Positions 44,134 through 52,737 of a stretch of 64,000 nt of DNA are shown here, one piece after another. Numbering within the stretch: position 1 is the stretch's first letter; every line of letters begins with the position of its first letter. The notes under the pieces were generated by a model, which ran no database searches, was not told the DNA's origin, and worked only from the letters and a program-made list of their open reading frames with translations. A program made the translations under genes and the position numbers. This DNA comes from Acidobacteriota bacterium (GTDB lineage Bacteria > Acidobacteriota > Vicinamibacteria > Marinacidobacterales > Marinacidobacteraceae), in NCBI GenBank assembly GCA_022826195.1, contig JAJDVI010000013.1:1-64000 (forward strand), in the 5' to 3' direction.

Positions 44134-45768
44134 ATGAGCCAGGGAATTCAGGCCGTCCCCCGACCGCAGAACGAGCCCGTACGCGGCTACGAGGCGGGAA
44201 GCGCCGACCGCGCGGCGCTCGAGGCCGAGATCAGCCGCCAGTCGAACCAGATCGTCGAAATCCCGGTCATCATCGGCGGCCGGGAAATCCGCACCGGCAA
44301 GATCGCCGAGGTCCGATCGCCGCACAACCACTCGCATGTCCTGGCCCGCTATCACGAAGCCACCCCGGACCTCGTCGAAGAAGCCGTAGCCGCCGCCGCC
44401 GACGCGTGGCGGACCTGGTCGGAGCTCGATCACCGGGCGCGCGCCAGCCTCTACCTGCGCATGGCCGACCTGCTGGTCGGTCCCTGGCGCTACCGGATGA
44501 ATGCCGCCACCATGCTGGGCCAGTCGAAGACCAGCCACCAGGCGGAGATCGAGGCGGCCTGCGAGTTCGCCGACATGCTGCGGTTCAACGCCTACTTCCT
44601 CGACCAGCTCGTGCGGCAGCAGCCGGTGGGCGATCCCGACCCCGGCGTCTGGAACTACCTCGAGTACCGCGCCCTCGAGGGATTCATCTTCGCGGTGAGC
44701 CCGTTCAACTTCACCGCGCTCGGCGGGAACCTGGCGATGGCGCCGGCCATCATGGGGAACACCATCGTCTGGAAGCCCGCGGAGACGCAGATGCTCTCGG
44801 CGTACTACCTGATGGAGCTCTACCGGGAAGCCGGCCTGCCTGACGGCGTGGTCAACATGCTCCCCGGGCACGGGCCCACCATCGGGACCCCGGCGCTCGC
44901 CCAGGAAACGCTCGCCGGAGTCCATTTCACGGGCTCCACCGCCACCTTCCAGCACATCTGGAAGACGGTCGGGGAGAACATCGCGAACTACCGCTCCTAT
45001 CCCCGGGTCGTCGGCGAGACCGGCGGCAAGAACTTCGTGGTCGCGCACGAGTCCGCCGATGCGGAGGCGCTGGTGGCCAACCTGATCCGGGGCGCCTACG
45101 AGTTCCAGGGGCAGAAGTGCTCCGCCGCGTCGCGCGCCTACCTTCCGGCCAGCATGAAGGACGACTTCCTCGAGCGGTTCCTCGCCGAGGCGAAGACCGT
45201 GACGATGGGCGACCCGACGGACTTCGCCAACTTCATGGGCGCGGTGATCGACGAGCGTTCCTTCAACAAGATCTCGGGTTACCTCGACATCGCGCGGGAG
45301 GATCCGTCGTGCAACGTGCTGATGGGCGGAAACGCCGACCGCTCCGTGGGCTGGTTCGTGGAACCCACCCTGGTGGTAACGGACAACCCCGAGAACCGGC
45401 TGATGACCGAAGAGATTTTCGGGCCCGTCCTGGCCGTCTACTTCTACCCCGATTCGCAGTACGCCGAGACTCTCGACCTCTGCCGCCAGACGTCGCCGTA
45501 CGGTCTGACCGGCGCGGTCTTCGCGAACGACCGCCTGGCCACCGAACAGGCGTACGACGCGCTCCGTCACGCCGCCGGCAACTTCTACATCAACGACAAG
45601 CCCACCGGGGCGGTGATCGGCCAGCAGCCCTTCGGCGGCGGCCGGGCCTCCGGGACCAACGACAAGACGGGCCTCGGTTCCCACCTCCTCCGCTGGACCA
45701 ACATCCGCACCGTCAAGGAGAACTTCGCGCCGGCGAAGGACTACCGCTACCCGTTCCTGAGCGCGTAG
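44134..45768 (+). CDS. pruA: L-glutamate gamma-semialdehyde (pyrroline-5-carboxylate) dehydrogenase
   Basis: Aldehyde dehydrogenase of 544 residues, a full-length separate P5C dehydrogenase. The catalytic Cys is C329 in FQGQKCSAASRAY; the general base Glu is in VVGETGGKN. The nucleotide region VSPFNFTALGGNLAMAP and the C-terminal PFGGGRASGTNDKTG are classical. It oxidises glutamate semialdehyde to glutamate in proline and arginine breakdown, in the cytosol. The ATG is preceded by AAGGAG. No proline dehydrogenase gene is adjacent, so that step must be coded elsewhere. Confidence 0.95.
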   Translation: MSQGIQAVPRPQNEPVRGYEAGSADRAALEAEISRQSNQIVEIPVIIGGREIRTGKIAEVRSPHNHSHVLARYHEATPDLVEEAVAAAADAWRTWSELDHRARASLYLRMADLLVGPWRYRMNAATMLGQSKTSHQAEIEAACEFADMLRFNAYFLDQLVRQQPVGDPDPGVWNYLEYRALEGFIFAVSPFNFTALGGNLAMAPAIMGNTIVWKPAETQMLSAYYLMELYREAGLPDGVVNMLPGHGPTIGTPALAQETLAGVHFTGSTATFQHIWKTVGENIANYRSYPRVVGETGGKNFVVAHESADAEALVANLIRGAYEFQGQKCSAASRAYLPASMKDDFLERFLAEAKTVTMGDPTDFANFMGAVIDERSFNKISGYLDIAREDPSCNVLMGGNADRSVGWFVEPTLVVTDNPENRLMTEEIFGPVLAVYFYPDSQYAETLDLCRQTSPYGLTGAVFANDRLATEQAYDALRHAAGNFYINDKPTGAVIGQQPFGGGRASGTNDKTGLGSHLLRWTNIRTVKENFAPAKDYRYPFLSA

Positions 45769-45784
45769 GGGGCATCCGGCCCCC
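45768..45784 (+). terminator. Candidate terminator hairpin after pruA
   Basis: GGGGGC (45768-45773) and GCCCCC (45779-45784) form a 6-bp all-GC stem with a 5-base loop, beginning at the last base of the pruA stop codon. There is no T-run, so it may only pause polymerase or protect the 3' end. Confidence 0.35.
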
Positions 45785-45884
45785 GACCACCTCTTCGCGA
45801 TGGAGGGGACCTGGAAACGGGTCGGCCCGATCGCGGGACGGGCGCGTTAGCATTTTTCGGGTCCGAGGTGGATGAGGGCTGGCG

Positions 45885-46181
45885 ATGACCGAGAAGAGAC
45901 TGATGGAGGTTCGGGGCCTGCTGGAGGAAGTCCTCCGGTCAATGTTCCCGAATACGGAGTTCATCTCGCTTCGCGTCCGGCCGGACCTCGACCACTACGG
46001 GGACGAGATCCTGCGGATGGATGCGTTCTACCGGGGGAGCGACGCCGAACTCGACGACGCGGACAGGGCGGCAGACGTGATCATCGAGATGCGGCATCGC
46101 CTGCGCGCGATTGGGGAAACCGCGTTTCCGAGCCTCAGATACCGGAATCCGGACGTGGACCGTTGGCATGTCCCGTCCTGA
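45885..46181 (+). CDS. Small acidic protein paired with a HEPN-type protein
   Basis: Protein of 98 residues, not a recognised family. It begins TEKRLMEVRGLLEEVL, has a central strand-like stretch FISLRVRPDLDHYGDEILRM and ends in helix ADVIIEMRHRLRAIGE. The nucleotidyltransferase GS motif of MNT antitoxins is absent. It overlaps the next gene by 14 bp, the same overlap as in both intact VapBC pairs of this window. It may be the antidote or partner of the HEPN protein; that is inference. Confidence 0.7.
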   Translation: MTEKRLMEVRGLLEEVLRSMFPNTEFISLRVRPDLDHYGDEILRMDAFYRGSDAELDDADRAADVIIEMRHRLRAIGETAFPSLRYRNPDVDRWHVPS

Positions 46182-46659
46182 CGGGCTCCAGGGAGCGGAA
46201 CTCATCGCGGTCGCCCTGGATCTGCTCCGGGTCGCCGAGCGAAGGCGCAGCGACGCACATCTCCGGCGCGCCGTCAGCGCGGCGTACTACGCGATGTTCC
46301 ACTGCCTGTCCCGCGTCTCCGCCGACCGGCTGGTCCAACCAACGGACCGACGCGGCTCCGGCCGCGCCTGGGTTCACGTGTATCGCGCGCTGCAACACCG
46401 ACACGCCAGGAAGCAGTGCCTCGACGACGACGCTCTGATGGCATACCCCGCGGAGATCCGGCGTCTCGCGGCGTGGTTCGCGGAGCTTCAGGAACAAAGG
46501 CATCGAGCAGACTACGACCCCGCGGTGACACTGGACACCGCCGAGGTGAGGCGGGTCGTCCGCTACGCCGCCAACAGCATCCGGGAGTTCGAGCGCGCCC
46601 CCGAGGCGGAACAACGCGCCTTCGCGGCCTGGGTTCTGCTCCTGGCGCGAAGAAGCTGA
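46168..46659 (+). CDS. HEPN-like helical protein
   Basis: Protein of 163 residues. RRAVSAAYYAMFHCLSRVSA is the second-helix signature of HEPN proteins, and EQRHRADYDP near residue 115 is the usual C-terminal HEPN segment; an Rx5H-type arrangement (RALQHRH) occurs in between. HEPN proteins are often RNases in toxin-antitoxin and defence systems. Start ATG 46168 gives MSRPDGLQGAEL and lies within the end of the small upstream gene. No nuclease, CRISPR or restriction gene is nearby. Function as a toxin is possible, not shown. Confidence 0.7.
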   Translation: MSRPDGLQGAELIAVALDLLRVAERRRSDAHLRRAVSAAYYAMFHCLSRVSADRLVQPTDRRGSGRAWVHVYRALQHRHARKQCLDDDALMAYPAEIRRLAAWFAELQEQRHRADYDPAVTLDTAEVRRVVRYAANSIREFERAPEAEQRAFAAWVLLLARRS

Positions 46660-46700
46660 GCCGCCTGCGCAGGCTCACCCTCTCCTATCATTCGGCGCCC

Positions 46701-48140
46701 ATGCGGCGCCTCTTCATCCTGCTGACCGCGGCGCTGGCCCTTGCGCCCGCCGCCCTCGCCCAACCGCCGGATCCCCCCGTGCATCCCGGCGACCGGCACG
46801 AACTCACGGACCGGTACCGCGAGACCGCGGGCCGGATCCTGGGGGCGGCGCTCACCGACGTGGACGGCTGGGCGAAGCTGGAGCACCTGGCGCTCCGCAT
46901 CGGCCACCGGCTGAGCGGGTCCGCGGGTCTCGAACGCGCCATCCAGTGGGCGGCGGACACCATGCGGGAGGAGGAACTGGACCGGGTCCACCTCCAGGAG
47001 GTGATGGTTCCGCACTGGGTGCGGGGCCCGGCCCGGGCCACGCTCCTCGCGCCGATGGAGGACGACCTGCCGATCCTGGCGCTGGGAGGCAGCGTGGCGA
47101 CGCCCCCGGAAGGGATCACGGCTCCGGTCGTGGTCGCCCGCTCCTTCGAGGAGCTGGCCGCGATGCCCCGCGAGGCGGTCGAGGGCCGGATCGTCGTCTG
47201 GGCCGTTCCCTGGATGGGCTACGGCGGGACCGGCGCCTACCGGCGGATGGGAGCGAGCCGCGCCGCGATGCAGGGCGCGGTGGCGAGCCTCACCCGCTCG
47301 GCCACCGGACGCAGCCTCAACGCGCCGCACACCGGCAACATGCGCTACGAGGACGGAGTCCCGAAGATCCCGACCGCGGCGCTCACGGTGGAAGACGCCG
47401 AGCGGCTCCGCGGGCTGGACGACCTCGGCGAGTCCATCGAGATCCGCCTCGAACTAGAGGCCGAGACCCTTCCCGACGCCCTTTCGCACAACGTGATGGC
47501 CGAGATCACGGGAAGCGAACTGCCCGATGAGGTGGTGGTCATGGGCGGCCACTACGACTCGTGGGACGTGGGTCAAGGGGTGCACGACGACGGCGCCGCC
47601 TGCATCGCCGCCTGGCACGGCCTCACCATCCTCCGGCGGCTCGGTCTCCGGCCGCGCCGCACCCTGCGCGTCGTGCTCTGGACCAACGAGGAGAACGGTC
47701 TGCGCGGCGGGGAGGCCTACCGGGAGTTCGTCGGGGACGGGATCGGCAACCACGTCGCGGCGATCGAGATGGACGGTGGCAACGAGCGCCCGGTGGGATT
47801 CGGCATCGGACTGCCCTGGGTGGGCGAAGGGCCGGAGGCGGACCCCGCCTACGAGGAGGCTCTCGCCATCCTGCGTCCCATCGGGAGCCTGTTTTCGGCG
47901 ATCGACGCGGACGCCATGACCCGGGGAGGCGGCGGCGCCGACATCCGGCCGCTCATGGCCGACGGGGTCCCGGGGATCGGATTCCGCACCGTGGGCGAGC
48001 ACTACTTCGACTGGCACCACACGGCGTCGGACACCCTCGACAAGGTGGATCCGGACCACTTCCGCCGCGCCGTGGGCATGCTCGCGGTGCTCGGGTTCGT
48101 CCTCGCCGACATGCCGGACCGCCTGCCGCACGGAGGCTGA
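46701..48140 (+). CDS. Secreted M28-family metallopeptidase
   Basis: Protein of 479 residues with a signal peptide ending PAALAQ. A protease-associated domain (TAPVVVARSFEELAAM and following) precedes the peptidase core. Zinc ligands and catalytic residues lie in GGHYDSWDVGQGVHDDGA, TNEENGLRGGEAY, AIEMDGGN and DWHHTASDTLDKV, the pattern of carboxypeptidase Q-type and aminopeptidase M28 enzymes. It cuts peptides outside the cytoplasm. ATG 46701 starts the signal peptide; the long frame before it is noise. The stop TGA lies 2 bp before the start of the dioxygenase gene. Confidence 0.92.
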   Translation: MRRLFILLTAALALAPAALAQPPDPPVHPGDRHELTDRYRETAGRILGAALTDVDGWAKLEHLALRIGHRLSGSAGLERAIQWAADTMREEELDRVHLQEVMVPHWVRGPARATLLAPMEDDLPILALGGSVATPPEGITAPVVVARSFEELAAMPREAVEGRIVVWAVPWMGYGGTGAYRRMGASRAAMQGAVASLTRSATGRSLNAPHTGNMRYEDGVPKIPTAALTVEDAERLRGLDDLGESIEIRLELEAETLPDALSHNVMAEITGSELPDEVVVMGGHYDSWDVGQGVHDDGAACIAAWHGLTILRRLGLRPRRTLRVVLWTNEENGLRGGEAYREFVGDGIGNHVAAIEMDGGNERPVGFGIGLPWVGEGPEADPAYEEALAILRPIGSLFSAIDADAMTRGGGGADIRPLMADGVPGIGFRTVGEHYFDWHHTASDTLDKVDPDHFRRAVGMLAVLGFVLADMPDRLPHGG

Positions 48141-48142
48141 GC

Positions 48143-49054
48143 CTGAGTCCCACGGCAACGCCGGACCGCGCTCTCCGGTCCGAGGCGATCACCCCGTCCG
48201 GATTCGGCCGGGTCGTCGAGGAGTTCTCGCTCGCCGAGGCCGCTGACGGTCAGCTCGCCGCGCTTCGCCGGCTGTGGCTGGATTCGGGGGGGCTCCTGGT
48301 GCTGCGCACCGGCGAAGCGCTCTGCCCGAAGGACTTCCTCCGCTTCTGCCGGGCGTTCGGGCCGCTCGAGAAGAACGAGAAGTACGACCCTGACGTCCTG
48401 CTTCCCGGGTATCCGGAGATCCTGCGGCTGGGCAACCTCCGGCGGGACGGCAAGTACCGGGCGCTCTTCGTGCGCGCGGAACCCGGCGAGGTCCTCTGGC
48501 ACACCGACGACAGCTTCCGCTATCCCCAGCCCGCCGGTTCGATCTTCCACTGCCGGACCCATCCCGAGACCGGCGGCGGCACCTGGTACGCGGGGATGGC
48601 GGACGCGTACGACGCCCTGCCCTCCCGCCTGCGCGACCGCATCGAGGGCCGGTTCGCGGTCCACTCCTACAGCTTCCTCGACGACCGGCTCCGCCAGGAC
48701 AACCCCCACCGGCGGGAAATGCCGCCGGAAGTGCGGCGGACGCACCCTCCCGTGATCCGGCCCCTGGTGGTGACCCACCCGGAAACCGGGCGCCGGGCGC
48801 TGCTGATCCCGGATTGCCACATCGAGTCCATAACCGGCCTCGAAGAAGCGGAAACGAGGTCTCTCCTCGCCGAACTCCTCACGCACGCCACCGGCCCGGA
48901 CTTCGCCGTCTGCTGGCAGTGGCGTCCCGGTGACGTCGCCGTCTGGGACAACCGCTCCGCGATGCACGCCGGCTCCCCGTTCGACGAGCGCGAGGCCCGG
49001 CTCATGTATCGGGTGACGTTCGCCGGCCCGGACACCTACGACGCCGAGCGTTAG
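48143..49054 (+). CDS. TauD/TfdA-family Fe(II)/2-oxoglutarate dioxygenase
   Basis: Enzyme of about 303 residues. The first iron ligands are H and D in EVLWHTDDSF, the distal His is in NRSAMHAGSPF, and the 2-oxoglutarate Arg is in EARLMYRVTFAG. TauD enzymes hydroxylate sulfonates, aryl-oxy acids or carnitine precursors. There is no ATG, GTG or TTG before the conserved N-terminus; I place the start at CTG 48143, six bases after GGAGG and 2 bp after the peptidase stop. CTG 48137, overlapping that stop, is the alternative. The substrate is not evident. Confidence 0.82.
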   Translation: MSPTATPDRALRSEAITPSGFGRVVEEFSLAEAADGQLAALRRLWLDSGGLLVLRTGEALCPKDFLRFCRAFGPLEKNEKYDPDVLLPGYPEILRLGNLRRDGKYRALFVRAEPGEVLWHTDDSFRYPQPAGSIFHCRTHPETGGGTWYAGMADAYDALPSRLRDRIEGRFAVHSYSFLDDRLRQDNPHRREMPPEVRRTHPPVIRPLVVTHPETGRRALLIPDCHIESITGLEEAETRSLLAELLTHATGPDFAVCWQWRPGDVAVWDNRSAMHAGSPFDEREARLMYRVTFAGPDTYDAER

Positions 49055-49085
49055 GACCGCCGGCCGGCGGCGTGGCGGAACGGCT

Positions 49086-49128
49086 CGGAGCGCCGGCCTC
49101 CGGCCGGCATCGCGCGGGAGCGCGAAAC
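49086..49128 (+). repeat. Dispersed paired-hairpin repeat, copy F
   Basis: GGAGCGCCGGCCTCCGGCCG begins the copy: first stem GCCGGCC/GGCCGGC, second stem GCGC/GCGC around GGGA, ending GAAAC. Forward orientation. Confidence 0.7.
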
Positions 49129-49351
49129 CCGCGCCCATGACACTCCGCCATACGAACGTGGGTGCGGCAGGCTCCGGACGCAACGAGCAGCACGTATTCC
49201 GCCGAAGACTGCCCTATGGGTTGGCATACCGACCGATCTGCCTGTCAATTCGTTCGCGATGCGAACGGATTTGCAGGTCTTTCCGACCAACACGAGCATC
49301 GCCTGAGCACCTCAGCACCGAACGCGCCATCCGGATATCGGCGCGGTGCGG

Positions 49352-49401
49352 GTTCGCTGCGCTGCCGCGCAGCGGTGCCGGTCTGAAGACCGGCGCTCCC
49401 T
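49352..49401 (-). repeat. Dispersed paired-hairpin repeat, copy G
   Basis: GCTGCGCTGCCGCGCAGC hairpin, then GTGCCGGTCTGAAGACCGGC and GCTCC. Reverse orientation, 57 bp before the next gene start. Confidence 0.8.
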
Positions 49402-49457
49402 CCCCCCGGCGCCATTTGGCCCGAGACTTCGTCGGCAGCCGCACCGAGAAAGTTGGG

Positions 49458-52400
49458 ATGCGGGAAACTCTGCGGTTGACCATGCGCACCCCCGCCCTGC
49501 TCACTGTTGCCCTGCTCCTCGGCGGCGCCGCCATGGGCGCCGCCGAGGGCCGTTTCGACGCCCTGCGTTGGCGGCATATCGGCCCCGTCGGGAACCGGGT
49601 GTCCGCGGTGTGCGGCATCCCGGGGGACCCGAACACCTACTACTTCGGCGCGGCCTCCGGCGGCGTCTTCAAGACCACCGACGGCGGGGTCCACTGGACG
49701 CCCATCTTCGACGACCAGCCGGTGCAGTCGGTCGGGGCCGTTGCCGTCTCCACCGCCGACCCGAACGTGGTCTGGGTGGGAACCGGGGAGGCGCACATCC
49801 GGAGCAACGTCTCGCTCGGGAACGGGGTGTACCGCTCCACCGACGCCGGCGCGACCTGGACCCACACCGGGCTGGAGGCGACCGGCCGCATCTCGCGCAT
49901 CGTCACCCACCCGGCGGACCCCGAAACCGCCTGGGTGGCGGCGCTCGGCCACCTCTACGCCCCGCAGGAAGAGCGCGGGATCTTCCGCACGACCGACGGC
50001 GGCGGGACCTGGGAACGGGTGCTCTTCGTGGACGAGAACACCGGCGCCTCCGAGATCGTCATCAGCCCGGCGAACCCGGCCCTGCTCTTCGCGGGGATGT
50101 GGCAGATGCGGATGTGGACCTGGGGCCGCGAGAGCGGCGGGCCGGGCAGCGGCATCTTCCGCAGCCGGGACGGCGGCGACACCTGGGAGCGGCTCGAGGG
50201 GAACGCGCTGCCCGCGCGTCCCTGGGGCAAGGTGGCGCTGTCGCTGACCGCGGCCGACCCGCGCCGCATCTACGCGCTCATCGAGACCAGCTCCAACGAG
50301 GACTTCGCTCCGCTCGACGAACAGGACGGGGTGCTCTGGCGGTCGGACGACGGCGGCGACACCTGGGAGCTCGTGAGCCGGGACCACACCCTGATGCAGC
50401 GGCCCCACTACTACACCCGGGTGGTCGCGGCCCCCGACGACGCCGACGAGGCGCACTTCCTGGCCACCCGGCACACCACCACCCTCGACGGCGGGCTCAC
50501 CACCTTCCTGAACAACTCGGGCGGCGACCACCACGACATGTGGATCGCGCCGGGCCAGCCCGACCGGATGATCGTGGGCCACGACGGCGGGGTGAGCATC
50601 TCCACGAACCGGGGGGAGACCTGGCACCGTCCCCGCCTCCCGATCGCCCAGATGTACCACGTCTACACCGACAACCGGATCCCCTACCGGGTCATGGGGA
50701 ACCGGCAGGACGGCCCCTCCTCCCGCGGCCCTTCCAACAGCCTCACCGGCGGCGGCATCCCGATCGGCGCCTGGGCGCCGGTGGGCGGCTGCGAGTCCGG
50801 TTTCGCCATCCCGGATCCGAACGATCCGGGGGTCGTCTGGTCGGGCTGCTTCGAGGGCATCCTCGAACGCTACGAGGACCGCACCGGCCAGGCGCGCAAC
50901 GTGAGCGTCTGGCCCGACAACCCCGAGGGGTGGGCGGCCGGCGAGCTGCGGGACCGCTTCCAGTGGACCTTCCCCATCCACATCTCTCCCCACGACTCGG
51001 ACCGGGTGTACGCCGGCAGCCAGCGCGTCCACGTCACCACCGACGGCGGGCAGAGCTGGGCGGCGATCAGTCCCGACCTGACGACCGACGACCCGGACCT
51101 CCAGCTCAAGACCGGCGGGCTCACCTACGACGACGTAAGCCCCACCTACGCGGCGGTGCTGTTCTCCCTGGCGGAGTCGCCCCACACCGCCGGCGTGCTC
51201 TGGGCGGGCAGCAACGACGGAAAGATCCACGTTTCCCGAAACGGCGGGGAATCCTGGGACGACGTCTCCGACAACCTTCCGGGGCTCCCGCCGCTCGGCA
51301 CCTACTCCAACATCGAGCCCTCGCGGCACGCCGCCGGGGCCGCCTACGTGACGGTGGACCTCCACCAGATCGGCGACACGAACACCTACGCCTACAAGAC
51401 CGAGGACTTCGGCGCGAGCTGGCGGCGGCTCGGGGAGGGCATCCCGCAACACACCCACAGCTACGCCCACACCATCCGCGAGGACCCGGTGCGCCCGGGT
51501 CTGCTGTTCCTCGGGACCGAGAACGCGGTCTACGTGTCCTTTGACGACGGCGAGACGTTCGAGTCGCTGCAGACGAACCTGCCGCACGCTCCGGTCCACT
51601 GGCTGACGATCCAGGAGCGGTTCTCGGACCTGGTGGCGGCCACCTACGGACGCGGGTTCTGGATCCTCGACGACATCACCCCGATCCGGCAGTGGACGGC
51701 GGCCGCGGAAGAGGCGCCGGCCCACCTGTTCGCGCCCCGGGAGGCCTGGCGTTTCCGGATGCGCCCGACCCCCATGAGCCAGCCCGAGGACCCCGGCGCC
51801 GGCGAGAACCCGCCGTACGGGGCGACGATCCACTATCGGCTGGTGGAGGACGGGCCGGAGGACGTGTCCATCGAGATCGTGGACTCCGGGGGAGACGTGG
51901 TTCGCACGCTCGCCGCCGATGGCGGCCCCGGGCTCCACCGGGTGGTGTGGAACCTCCGGAACGAGCCGACGCGGAGGCCGCGCCTCCGCACGCCGCCGCT
52001 CGACAGCCCGCACCAGGTCCTGCCGGCGCGCGGGTTCCGGCTGCTGACCGAGTCCCGGCCGGTCGCCACCCTGCTCGCGCCGGGTGACTACACGGTGCGG
52101 CTGAACTTCGGCGAGGAGACGCTGGAGCAGCCGCTGACCGTCCACGCGGACCCCGAATCGCCGGACGGCGGGGCGCAGATTCCCGGACAGGTGGAGACGC
52201 TGCTGCGGATCCAGGAGATGGTCGGCGAGGTCGGCGTCATGATCGAGGAGATCGAGTGGCTCCGGAAGCAGACGGCGGACCGGCGCGCCCTGGGCGGCGC
52301 GCTCGCCGCGACGGTGGATGTCGCCGCCGGCGAGTACGACAGCGCCCTCATGGAGCTCGAGGCGCGCTTTTTCGAGTTGCGGCTGACCGGCGGCAACGCC

Positions 52401-52652
52401 GGCCAGGACACCCTTCGCTGGCCGCGCCGGCTCCACGCCAAGCTGAGCAGCCTGCACGGCTACATCGGCGGCAGCGATCATCGCCCCACCGACCAGCACC
52501 TCGAGGTGCTGGCCCTCTACGAACAGGAGCTGGCGGAAACGCGGGAGATGCTCGGTCAGCTCACCGGCGACGAACTCGACGCCTTCAACGAGCAGCTTTC
52601 GGGAGCGGGACTGCCGCCGGTGGCGCCGACGGGGGAACGGGGTTCGCGGTAA
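49458..52652 (+). CDS. Secreted sortilin/VPS10-like BNR-propeller protein
   Basis: Protein of 1,064 residues (or 1,056 from ATG 49482) with a signal peptide ending MGAAEG. Two large propellers carry BNR/Asp-box repeats (GVFKTTDGGVHWTPI, GVYRSTDAGATWTHT, GIFRTTDGGGTWERV, VLWRSDDGGDTWELV, KIHVSRNGGESWDDV). About 250 C-terminal residues form a beta region (VSIEIVDSGGDVVRTL) and a helical end (VETLLRIQEMVGEVGVMIEE). This is the layout of bacterial sortilin-like glycosidase/exo-sialidase-annotated proteins common in Acidobacteriota; catalysis is unproven. It may act on peptides or glycans at the surface. Confidence 0.86.
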   Translation: MRETLRLTMRTPALLTVALLLGGAAMGAAEGRFDALRWRHIGPVGNRVSAVCGIPGDPNTYYFGAASGGVFKTTDGGVHWTPIFDDQPVQSVGAVAVSTADPNVVWVGTGEAHIRSNVSLGNGVYRSTDAGATWTHTGLEATGRISRIVTHPADPETAWVAALGHLYAPQEERGIFRTTDGGGTWERVLFVDENTGASEIVISPANPALLFAGMWQMRMWTWGRESGGPGSGIFRSRDGGDTWERLEGNALPARPWGKVALSLTAADPRRIYALIETSSNEDFAPLDEQDGVLWRSDDGGDTWELVSRDHTLMQRPHYYTRVVAAPDDADEAHFLATRHTTTLDGGLTTFLNNSGGDHHDMWIAPGQPDRMIVGHDGGVSISTNRGETWHRPRLPIAQMYHVYTDNRIPYRVMGNRQDGPSSRGPSNSLTGGGIPIGAWAPVGGCESGFAIPDPNDPGVVWSGCFEGILERYEDRTGQARNVSVWPDNPEGWAAGELRDRFQWTFPIHISPHDSDRVYAGSQRVHVTTDGGQSWAAISPDLTTDDPDLQLKTGGLTYDDVSPTYAAVLFSLAESPHTAGVLWAGSNDGKIHVSRNGGESWDDVSDNLPGLPPLGTYSNIEPSRHAAGAAYVTVDLHQIGDTNTYAYKTEDFGASWRRLGEGIPQHTHSYAHTIREDPVRPGLLFLGTENAVYVSFDDGETFESLQTNLPHAPVHWLTIQERFSDLVAATYGRGFWILDDITPIRQWTAAAEEAPAHLFAPREAWRFRMRPTPMSQPEDPGAGENPPYGATIHYRLVEDGPEDVSIEIVDSGGDVVRTLAADGGPGLHRVVWNLRNEPTRRPRLRTPPLDSPHQVLPARGFRLLTESRPVATLLAPGDYTVRLNFGEETLEQPLTVHADPESPDGGAQIPGQVETLLRIQEMVGEVGVMIEEIEWLRKQTADRRALGGALAATVDVAAGEYDSALMELEARFFELRLTGGNAGQDTLRWPRRLHAKLSSLHGYIGGSDHRPTDQHLEVLALYEQELAETREMLGQLTGDELDAFNEQLSGAGLPPVAPTGERGSR

Positions 52653-52689
52653 CGATCCGCGTTGCCGTGAGGCAGAGTGGAGTTGCGAC

Positions 52690-52737
52690 GTGCGCGGCCC
52701 GGAGCTCCGCGCGTGCCGGTCTGGAGACCGGCGTTCC
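52690..52737 (-). repeat. Dispersed paired-hairpin repeat, copy H
   Basis: GCGCGG/CCGCGC hairpin, then GTGCCGGTCTGGAGACCGGC and GTTCC. It ends exactly beside the TAG stop of the GCS/CBS gene on the minus strand, between that gene and the convergent sortilin-like gene. Confidence 0.8.

Larger units (their letters stand above)
49055..49457. other. Spacer with two hairpin repeats and a palindrome
   Basis: A 403-bp spacer between the dioxygenase gene and the sortilin-like gene. It carries repeat copies F and G in opposite orientation, and between them CGTTCGCGATGCGAACG (49251-49267), a 17-bp near-perfect palindrome in a less GC-rich patch. Open frames here are short and unsupported. The patch could hold the promoter of the downstream gene with the palindrome as a regulator site. 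Confidence 0.55.

Noticed and set aside
49245-52499. Open frame of over 1,000 codons on the minus strand opposite the sortilin-like gene
   Set aside because: It is an antisense frame kept open by high GC; its translation is low-complexity in Arg, Gly, Val and Pro with no domain, while the plus strand shows clear BNR repeats and a signal peptide.
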